Source: a candidate division WOR-1 bacterium RIFOXYB2_FULL_48_7
GTDB taxonomy: Bacteria > Margulisbacteria > WOR-1 > O2-12-FULL-45-9 > XYB2-FULL-48-7
DNA: 12,181 nt
Direction of reading: 5' to 3'
NCBI GenBank assembly: GCA_001771615.1
Contig: MEUF01000027.1
Span: 29,022 to 41,202, forward strand
Both the position numbers and the translations under genes were made by a program. Below the pieces are notes generated by a model. That model had not been told where the DNA came from. It did no database searches and saw only the letters and a program-made list of their open reading frames with translations. This document shows, one piece after another, positions 6,492 to 12,181 of the stretch; within the stretch, counting starts at the first letter, position 1; every line of letters starts with the position of its first letter.

Positions 6492-8965
6492 ACAAAGTTT
6501 ATTGTGTGCCCTTTTTGCCTGAGCATCCTTCTAATTACCCTTGGACTGTTGATTACCGCCGTCTCCCCGATGCTCTCGCCCACGCTCTGGATTATCAACC
6601 TTTGGGCCTGTCCCGCTATCCCGCCCCCATTTCTGCCGCCCAGAACATTGACTCCCAAAACAAATAAGGCCCGATCAGCGGCTTCAACAATAAACAGATC
6701 GGCGACACTGAACCGCAGTTGCGCCAAGCGATTAGTTAATTGGCTTAAAAGACCCACTTGTTGGGTAGCCAGCTTCGGGGAAAGATCCGTCCTAATTGAC
6801 AGCCAGAAAGGTGCGGTCGCTTGCCGCAATTGCCGTCTGTCAAATACTAACTGTGATGCCAATTCAACTCCTAAGCTCTCCCCGTCGGCAATCGCTTGAT
6901 CGGCAAGAGCAATCCGCCCCTCTAAGTCGGCCAGTTTTTCTTTTTCCGCAGACAGCGCCCGAAAATATAGCTCCCGTAGTTCAGCCACTACCTGATCTGG
7001 CCTTTTTTCTCCCCAACCGATAGCCAGCAACAAGAGCCGCTGCTTACTATTCAATATTTCCCGCTGGAGCCTCAGGACCTTCCCCTTCAAGGGCCCAAGT
7101 ATTTCTCTAGCTGCCAAAACGGCGCTAGGTTGAGGATCAACAAGCTGTTTTGTTCGCTCTCTTAGATCAATCAGTAGACGGTGTAGCTTGGCAACTTCGC
7201 CTTTTAATTTTACAAACCTGGCTCTGGCCAGATATTTGGCCCAAAGCTGGCTTTTAAACAAGTTGGCGGTACTAATGGCCACCGGCCGCAATTCAACCTC
7301 CAACGCTTGAGCAGCCAAATTGATTATCTCCGATTCAGGACAACCATGTAAGTATTGGCGCAATATTCTTGTCGCGGGAGCAGTCCGTAAGTGCTTCTCC
7401 CATTGCAGGGCCGGTCTGGCAGCCTGGTCTGTAATTATCTCCACCTGATCACCGGCATGCAACTCGGCAAACAAGTCCGCCGGCCGATTGTTGATTCTAA
7501 CCCCAGCCGCCCGCAAAAAAATATTTTCATCAGTTGCGGCCGCAAAGTCAAGGGCGGTCGAGCCAAAGGGCAAGGTTACCGCTTCCCCTGACACCCCGGT
7601 CACTTTGATTGAAGCGCAATGGGCGGCAAACAGCGCGCCGACCTGGTCCAGATCAACTCCCCGTGATTTTCTTAAATCTTCGTGCAGTGCCTCCAAAAAG
7701 TCGGCCGCCCGCTCCGGACCAATCTCATGCCGCCTGATATCAACTACCACTCCTTGCTGGTAATATTCCTGCATTTGGCGGGAACGGATCTGCACCAAGA
7801 TCGGCGGCATATCCGGCACATTTTGGACATAAAAATGGAGGAACTGATGGCGATTGACCGGCGAAGCAATATGGTCTCGGCGACGAAACAACACCCCTCG
7901 CCCGCTGTCTTCAAGTGACGGGTACATGCCGACAATTATCCCTTCACTGCGATAACAATCACTGCGGTGCGGCACCACAACGTTTATCCTGAAAATATCA
8001 GTCGCGGAAAGATCTTTTATGTCTATCCCCCAAATCTTCATTCTCTGGCAAAGTTCATATATATGGCGCGTTTCAATGATCACCTGCGCCCCCCTGACTT
8101 TTCCAGCCCGCAGCTTGGCCAATACTTCTTGCCGTAATTTTTCGATCTTGTCTTGGCCGGCAACGATAAGCTCTTCCCGCCGCCAAAAGATCGCCTCATA
8201 TTTTTCCCTTTCCAGGCACCGGAAGGAATAATCCTCTAAATCGCGGCCGACCTCCCACATACCCAAAGCCTTGGCAACGCGCGCATAGACATTGAGCGTT
8301 TCTTCGGCCTTGATCTTAGCCCGATCCGGCAAAAGGTTATCAAAAGTTGGGGCATTAACATAACGATCCAGCAGTTTGAGGATAATCACCCGCAGGTCCT
8401 GGTTTCCCGCGCTTAACCATTTTTGATAGATATGCACAATGGTTGGTTTTTTGGTGCGAGAGCCAGGTTCTTTCCCCAAGGTCGTCACCCCATCCACCAG
8501 GGCTGCAATATCTTCCCCCTCTTGTTCAAAACCGCGTTCAACAAAATGGGCGCGCAAATTTTGCACGGTCATCGGGGTGGCAGTGTCCCGTAAGTTTTCA
8601 ATCACATCGTGCAATAAGGCAGCAGCGACAAGATTGGCGCTGAACCCCATTTTGGCCGCCAGCTGCGCCACCTCCAGGGGATGCTGGATATAGGCAATGT
8701 CACGGCGTTTTTCTTTTCTTAATTCTCCAAAATGGGCATTCCAGGAAAGTTGAAAAGCCAGGGTCAACAAATTTTGTTCTCGTTCAGTTGTAAAATGCTG
8801 TGCCAAGGAAGAGAACTCTCCCAGGTAATAACCGAGAAAGCAGAAGCCCCGGGGAATTACGCCTGTGCCTGTGGTTGTCCTTAATTGGGCCCGGGCGGCT
8901 GTAATCCGCCAGAGTAGATTAATCTTTTGAGCTGGAACACTAGCCATGATATTTGTTGCTTTCAT
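6488..8965 (-). CDS. RelA/SpoT-family protein with HD hydrolase domain, degenerate synthetase domain and TGS domain
   Basis: This 825-residue long RSH relative belongs to the family that makes or destroys the alarmone (p)ppGpp. The HD domain (about 70-240) has IQHPLEVA (His95), LLHDVIEN (His119, Asp120, Glu123) and LKLLDRYVN (Asp200, Asn204). Its spacing matches Rel, but the catalytic Glu-Asp pair reads Glu-Asn. The synthetase-like region (about 300-415) keeps Asp323, SDCYRSEGI and VQIRSRQM. However, NGYQS is NRHQF (the substrate-stacking Tyr becomes His373) and the Glu before VQIR is Leu390, so synthesis is probably lost. A TGS domain follows (452-530: LPFGSTALDFA, GDQVEIIT). Residues 570-715 are helical, and 718-810 could be an ACT-like domain. 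The start is uncertain: neither ATG 8965 nor ATG 8947 (Met7) has a ribosome site. The stop overlaps that of polA. Confidence 0.85.
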   Translation of the reverse strand: MKATNIMASVPAQKINLLWRITAARAQLRTTTGTGVIPRGFCFLGYYLGEFSSLAQHFTTEREQNLLTLAFQLSWNAHFGELRKEKRRDIAYIQHPLEVAQLAAKMGFSANLVAAALLHDVIENLRDTATPMTVQNLRAHFVERGFEQEGEDIAALVDGVTTLGKEPGSRTKKPTIVHIYQKWLSAGNQDLRVIILKLLDRYVNAPTFDNLLPDRAKIKAEETLNVYARVAKALGMWEVGRDLEDYSFRCLEREKYEAIFWRREELIVAGQDKIEKLRQEVLAKLRAGKVRGAQVIIETRHIYELCQRMKIWGIDIKDLSATDIFRINVVVPHRSDCYRSEGIIVGMYPSLEDSGRGVLFRRRDHIASPVNRHQFLHFYVQNVPDMPPILVQIRSRQMQEYYQQGVVVDIRRHEIGPERAADFLEALHEDLRKSRGVDLDQVGALFAAHCASIKVTGVSGEAVTLPFGSTALDFAAATDENIFLRAAGVRINNRPADLFAELHAGDQVEIITDQAARPALQWEKHLRTAPATRILRQYLHGCPESEIINLAAQALEVELRPVAISTANLFKSQLWAKYLARARFVKLKGEVAKLHRLLIDLRERTKQLVDPQPSAVLAAREILGPLKGKVLRLQREILNSKQRLLLLAIGWGEKRPDQVVAELRELYFRALSAEKEKLADLEGRIALADQAIADGESLGVELASQLVFDRRQLRQATAPFWLSIRTDLSPKLATQQVGLLSQLTNRLAQLRFSVADLFIVEAADRALFVLGVNVLGGRNGGGIAGQAQRLIIQSVGESIGETAVINSPRVIRRMLRQKGHTINFV

Positions 8966-8971
8966 AGAGAT

Positions 8972-8991
8972 GCTGGGGTTTCTTCCCCAGC
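8972..8991 (-). other. GC-rich hairpin just before the RelA/SpoT-like start codon
   Basis: GCTGGGG and CCCCAGC pair perfectly over seven bases with a six-base loop. On the minus strand the hairpin ends six bases before the ATG at 8965. No U-run follows on either strand, so it does not look like an intrinsic terminator. It would sit in the 5' leader of the RelA/SpoT-like mRNA, or between it and the YqgF-like gene if they are co-transcribed, where it could affect translation or transcript processing. Confidence 0.5.
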
Positions 8992-8998
8992 CGTATCG

Positions 8999-9011
8999 TT
9001 TATCTGATAAA
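8999..9011. promoter_or_regulatory. 13-base perfect palindrome, possible operator
   Basis: TTTATC-T-GATAAA is a perfect inverted repeat centred on 9005, in the 59-base gap upstream of the RelA/SpoT-like gene. On the minus strand its GATAAA half could act as a weak -10, with CTGAAA (9028-9023) as a -35 after 18 bases. A bound protein would then cover the promoter. A site this short and AT-rich can arise by chance. Confidence 0.3.
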
Positions 9012-9024
9012 TGCGGGAAAAATT

Positions 9025-9417
9025 TCAGGCATTATGAAGGAAGCGTTCGCCCAAAACCACAGCGGCAAAATCGTCAATCGGCACCGGAGGGATCAACAAG
9101 GAGAGTGGAAAATATTTTAACCAGCCGGGCGGCGGACAGGTTGCCCAGTATCTTTTCCTGGCCTCCAGGGTAGAATTCTTTTCTGAAACAAAATAAAAAT
9201 GTTTACCTTCGAGCAACAGCCCGATTTCGCTGGCAGCTTTCTTCCCAAAGGCGGTATCCCCCATCACGACCGTTTGCACTTCGCTATTGTTCAGCAGCAA
9301 GGCCACCTTATTGGGCAATTCCCTGCGACTGACGATGGTGCGCATGATCGCCTGTCCGGAATCAGCCAAAACAGCCAGACCACATTTGTCCTTTCCTGGA
9401 TCGATGGCTAAAATCAT
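9025..9417 (-). CDS. YqgF/RuvC-like RNase H-fold protein
   Basis: This 130-residue protein belongs to the RNase H-like superfamily, near YqgF/RuvX (pre-16S rRNA processing or Holliday-junction-type nucleases). Evidence: LAIDPGKDKCGLAVL at residues 3-17 carries the first acidic residue, Asp6. VVMGDTAFGKKAASEI (50-65) matches the family's second strand and helix. FVSEKNSTLEARKRYW (76-91) has Glu79, and PPVPIDDFAAVVLGERFL (110-127) has Asp115/Asp116. Three acidic positions are thus in place, so catalytic activity is plausible. It resembles the YqgF-like protein found beside DUF3084 in cyanobacteria more than the standard E. coli YqgF (recollection, not a search). Its ATG overlaps the DUF3084 stop as ATGA (9414-9417), implying coupled translation. 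The substrate is unknown. Confidence 0.8.
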   Translation of the reverse strand: MILAIDPGKDKCGLAVLADSGQAIMRTIVSRRELPNKVALLLNNSEVQTVVMGDTAFGKKAASEIGLLLEGKHFYFVSEKNSTLEARKRYWATCPPPGWLKYFPLSLLIPPVPIDDFAAVVLGERFLHNA

Positions 9418-10409
9418 TGGTAGGACACCTTGAATTCTATCTCCAACGGGCCGACGGCGTTAATATCTTTTTTGGCCACCAATTTTATTTTTGTCTTTTT
9501 ATAATAATTTTTGATTTTTTTGGCCAAGTCTGAGATCTGGGCATAGGGAACGGCCCCAACCGAACCGGTCGTATCCGGCACGACCCCGGCCTCCCTGGCA
9601 GCCTGGTTTGCCAGGCTTAAAATCCGGACAATTTCGTCTTCGGCCTGGTCAGCGTTTAAATTGGCCGGTAACACGGCGCTGAAGACCTCGGTCCCTTTAC
9701 GGTAAACCAATTGATTCTCCATTATTTCAAATTTTAAGGGGATTGTCTCATCCCAGACGACATTGCTGCCAGACAATAATTTTACGATAAAGACATTATT
9801 AGTTTGGCTTAAATCGGCAATCACCGCAGCTAATTCATTTTCATTAATAACCAAGATGCTGCCAGACATTTTAACCCCGTAGCCGCGCAAAGAGGCTTCA
9901 GCCGCGGCGATTATCCGCTGCAAACCGGCCCGCAATTTTTCCTGGTCGCTCCCACCTTGAATTAACGAGACAGAAATCAAATCCCCTTTGCGAAAAAGAA
10001 TTTTTCCCTGCCTGGTGCTGGAAATCTCTTTAGATAATTTGCTTTTTGTCTGTTGCAATTGCCCGATCTCCTGCCGGGCAACTTTCAAGTCGGCTTCCAG
10101 CGTTTTCTGCGCAGCCAATTTTTCGTCATAGGCCCGATTTAATTCGCCCAACTGGCCGCGCAGCTGCTCGATCCCGACAAAAGCGGTCCGGGCGTCTTGA
10201 GAAATAACCAGGACAACCGCCAAAGTTAATACGGCGACCAAGGCTCCGGAAACCACCGTAAAGAGTGTTGCGGTATAACGCGGACGCAGGCCAAAGATTG
10301 TCAGACGGCGGCGGCCAAAAAATCTGCCTACATAATTACCAATAAACGCCACGCTACTCCCCAAAACAAGCAGAAGAATGAATATTTGCCAGGCAAAGGG
10401 GAGGCTCAT
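9414..10409 (-). CDS. DUF3084-type inner-membrane protein with coiled coil
   Basis: This 331-residue membrane protein of unknown function is recognised as DUF3084 by its N-terminal pattern. A first membrane helix (about 6-25, WQIFILLLVLGSSVAFIGN) leads into GRFFGRRRLTIFGLRPRYTATL (28-49), the conserved Arg-rich turn, and a second helix follows (about 48-69). Residues 75-135 form a likely coiled coil (LNRAYDEKLAAQKTLEADL and following). The remaining 200 or so residues are soluble, probably periplasmic if both termini face out. An in-frame GTG at 10436 would add nine residues. I chose ATG 10409 because it makes an ATGA overlap with the LptF stop (10406-10409) and the added residues are not hydrophobic family sequence. 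Its position between an LPS-export permease and a YqgF-like gene suggests an envelope role, but none is established. Confidence 0.85.
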   Translation of the reverse strand: MSLPFAWQIFILLLVLGSSVAFIGNYVGRFFGRRRLTIFGLRPRYTATLFTVVSGALVAVLTLAVVLVISQDARTAFVGIEQLRGQLGELNRAYDEKLAAQKTLEADLKVARQEIGQLQQTKSKLSKEISSTRQGKILFRKGDLISVSLIQGGSDQEKLRAGLQRIIAAAEASLRGYGVKMSGSILVINENELAAVIADLSQTNNVFIVKLLSGSNVVWDETIPLKFEIMENQLVYRKGTEVFSAVLPANLNADQAEDEIVRILSLANQAAREAGVVPDTTGSVGAVPYAQISDLAKKIKNYYKKTKIKLVAKKDINAVGPLEIEFKVSYQ

Positions 10410-11497
10410 CGATCCGCCGCTCTGGCCAGGATACACCAGCCGACCCCCCCGGTAATGATATTGGGCGCCCAGGCCGCCAGCACCGGTGTAAACAGGCGCA
10501 GTTCACCGACCGCCATACTGATAAAAGTCACAATGTAATAAAAGAAAATCACGATAATCGACAGCCCCAGGCCCACCGACCCGGAAGTCCGCCGCGGAGA
10601 AAGCCCCAAGGGAGCACCCAGCAAGGCAAAAACCAGTGAAGCAAACGGGATGGCCATTTTCAGGTTAAGCTGGATTTTGAAATCAGTCACATCCACGCCC
10701 ATTTTTTCCTTAAGGCTGATATATTCGCGCAATTGTCCAATATTCATTTCGTCGGGATTTTTATCGCCAATAAAGAAATCGGCCGGCGTATATTTGATAG
10801 TTATAAACTGTTCCTGGAATTTGATCAAGTGCTTGTACTCGCCGCTTTCCGCCAACAGGTAAATAATCCCGTCCTTAAACAGCCACTGGTTCTTACTGCT
10901 GTCCCAGGTCGCCGACTTGGCATTGACAATCTGGGCTAAGCGGCCGTCGGCAAACTCCTGGACGATTACCCCTTGCATGACATTTCCCTGCATGGTTTCG
11001 GCATAAAAGATTCTTTTCAAGGCCCCCTTATCCATTTCCGGCACAAAAACATTTTTCTGCAGGCGGGGCTGGCGTTTGACCGTTGTTTCCACTAACAGAT
11101 TTTTTGAGGCCCGATTGGCTTCGGGGACAACAATTTCTGAAAAAACCAGGTTAGTAACCGAAACTAAAAAACCCAGGACCAGGACCGGGACAATGATCCG
11201 AAACAAGGAAATACCCGAAGCCTTGAAAGCAGTTATTTCACTATCATGCGAGAGACGGGAAAAAGCCAGCAGAGCAGCCAGCAGCATCGCCATGGGAAAG
11301 ATATAAACCACTACTCCGGGCAGGCGAAGAATAAAAATTTGTAAGGCTACCAAAAGGGGCATGCCATGGATCACCACCGCCCGGACCAGCTCAAACAGGA
11401 TCATCGAAGCTGATAATATAGCAGTGAAGGCACCCAAGCCAAAAAGGAATGGCTCAAACAATTCGCGAAAAATGTAGCGGTCGGCAATTTTAAACAT
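10406..11497 (-). CDS. lptF: LptF/LptG-family permease of the lipopolysaccharide export ABC transporter
   Basis: LptF and LptG form the inner-membrane part of LptB2FG, which extracts LPS and drives it along the Lpt bridge to the outer membrane. The 363-residue protein has the family layout. Three N-terminal membrane helices (about 12-36, 54-80, 98-120) include LPGVVVYIFPMAMLLAALLAFSRL and the coupling segment SHDSEITAFKASGIS (83-97). A periplasmic beta-jellyroll-like region follows (about 125-270), then three helices (about 281-298, 307-331, 334-357). Only one permease is present, so it may act as a homodimer, as is usual in cyanobacteria, or pair with a distant gene. It cannot be told apart from LptG by eye. 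It starts two bases after the lptB stop and has no clear ribosome site, so translation probably depends on lptB. It overlaps DUF3084 by four bases. Confidence 0.92.
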   Translation of the reverse strand: MFKIADRYIFRELFEPFLFGLGAFTAILSASMILFELVRAVVIHGMPLLVALQIFILRLPGVVVYIFPMAMLLAALLAFSRLSHDSEITAFKASGISLFRIIVPVLVLGFLVSVTNLVFSEIVVPEANRASKNLLVETTVKRQPRLQKNVFVPEMDKGALKRIFYAETMQGNVMQGVIVQEFADGRLAQIVNAKSATWDSSKNQWLFKDGIIYLLAESGEYKHLIKFQEQFITIKYTPADFFIGDKNPDEMNIGQLREYISLKEKMGVDVTDFKIQLNLKMAIPFASLVFALLGAPLGLSPRRTSGSVGLGLSIIVIFFYYIVTFISMAVGELRLFTPVLAAWAPNIITGGVGWCILARAADR

Positions 11498-11499
11498 TT

Positions 11500-12181
11500 T
11501 TATAAGGCAAATTTGTCGCCAAGATAGAATTTTTTGGCTTCTTCAGAATTGGCAATTACCTGGGAATTACCGGCGACCAGGATTTCTCCCTTATGGATGA
11601 TGTAAGCCCGGTCAGTAATCGCCAACGTTTCCCGCACATTGTGGTCGGTGATCAGGATGCCAATCCCCTTGTCTTTGAGATGGCGGATGATCCCTTGCAG
11701 ATCGGTGACAGTTTTCGGGTCAATTCCGGTAAATGGTTCATCCAGCAGGAGGAAAGCCGGCTGGGTGGCTAAAGCGCGGGCGATTTCGACCCGGCGCTGT
11801 TCACCACCTGACAGGGTATAGGCTTTTTGCTTGCGCAAGTGGGTCACGCCCAATTCATCGAGCAAGGCGACTAGGCGTGGTTCATATTCATTTTTAGGGA
11901 CCTCGGGCATCAGCTCCCACAGGAGAAAAATATTTTCTTCGACCGTCAGTTTGCGAAAGATTGACGCTTCCTGGGGAAGATAGCCAATGCCCAGCTGCGA
12001 ACGCTTGTGCATCGGCAGCTTGGTAATTTCGTGCTCGCCGAGAAAAACATGGCCTTCATCGGGCTTGACCAGGCCGACAACCATATAGAAAGTGGTGGTT
12101 TTGCCCGCCCCGTTCGGTCCCAGCAAGCCGATGACCTCTCCCTGGCTGACTTCGACCGAAACCCCATTAACGGCAACCTTT
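11500..12181 (-). CDS. lptB: LPS export ABC transporter ATPase LptB, 5'-truncated by window edge
   Basis: This is the cytoplasmic ATPase powering LptB2FG. The frame is open from the window edge, with KVAVNGVSVEV preceding the Walker A. The TTG at 12126 is an internal Leu codon, not a start, and about 10-15 residues are probably missing. Visible motifs: Walker A GPNGAGKTTTF, Q-loop GYLPQEASIFRKLTVEENI, signature LSGGEQRRVEIARALA, Walker B FLLLDEPFTGIDP and the H-loop ITDHNVRETLAITDRAYII. The QEASIFRKLTVEENI and GIDP segments are typical of LptB rather than general amino-acid or lipoprotein ABC ATPases. The stop TAA (11502-11500) lies two bases from the permease ATG, which fits an lptB-lptF operon. 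LptA or LptC homologues may lie upstream beyond the window. Confidence 0.95.
   Translation of the reverse strand, partial: KVAVNGVSVEVSQGEVIGLLGPNGAGKTTTFYMVVGLVKPDEGHVFLGEHEITKLPMHKRSQLGIGYLPQEASIFRKLTVEENIFLLWELMPEVPKNEYEPRLVALLDELGVTHLRKQKAYTLSGGEQRRVEIARALATQPAFLLLDEPFTGIDPKTVTDLQGIIRHLKDKGIGILITDHNVRETLAITDRAYIIHKGEILVAGNSQVIANSEEAKKFYLGDKFAL

Noticed and set aside
8972..8991. Hairpin as an intrinsic terminator for the Lpt/DUF3084/YqgF-like operon
   Set aside because: No U-tract follows the stem on the minus strand (ATCTCTATG follows), nor a convincing one on the plus strand.
10410..10436. GTG start nine codons upstream for the DUF3084 protein
   Set aside because: The ATG at 10409 forms a clean ATGA overlap with the permease stop, as the next gene pair does, and the extra residues look unrelated to the family.

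Overview
The window looks like chromosome from an uncultured diderm (outer-membrane-bearing) bacterium. The best clue is the minus-strand run LptB, LptF/LptG permease, DUF3084 membrane protein and a YqgF/RuvC-like RNase H-fold protein. From memory, DUF3084 next to Lpt genes and a YqgF-like gene is a signature of Cyanobacteria and their relatives (Melainabacteria, Margulisbacteria). No photosynthesis gene is present, and there is a Ser/Thr-rich lipoprotein, so a Margulisbacteria/WOR-1 (Saganbacteria)-like genome is my best guess. This is inference without a database search.

Layout. Bases 1-1330 (+) hold the 3' part of rpsB (ribosomal protein S2) and all of tsf (EF-Ts), a classic translation operon. 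The usual next genes, pyrH and frr, are absent. Instead two minus-strand genes converge on tsf: a small lipoprotein (1331-2089) and a truncated PEP-synthase-like dikinase (2191-3735). The last 38 bases of tsf coding sequence occur again at 2156-2193, immediately beyond the lipoprotein gene. The distal 24 bases are identical and the rest differ only by four transitions. The lipoprotein segment is therefore bracketed by a duplicated gene tail, like a small integration or duplication event that kept tsf intact.

Bases 3816-6491 (+) are polA, with intact 5' nuclease, proofreading and polymerase motifs. It has a consensus-like promoter placed so close that the mRNA would be nearly leaderless. It converges on, and shares a CTAG stop palindrome with, a large RelA/SpoT-type protein (6488-8965, -). 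That protein's synthetase domain has lost key catalytic residues and its hydrolase domain is nearly complete. Bases 9025-12181 (-) hold the Lpt/DUF3084/YqgF-like cluster. LptF, DUF3084 and the YqgF-like gene are joined by two ATGA stop/start overlaps, so they are probably translated together.

How the genes work together. S2 and EF-Ts serve translation, PolA serves replication and repair, and the RelA/SpoT-like protein may degrade or sense alarmones. LptB and the permease power lipopolysaccharide (or other envelope lipid) export, and DUF3084 is an associated inner-membrane protein of unknown role. The region behind tsf looks accessory. No RNA genes, CRISPR arrays, transposases or integrases were seen. 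Apart from the tsf-tail remnant, the intergenic gaps are all under about 110 bases.
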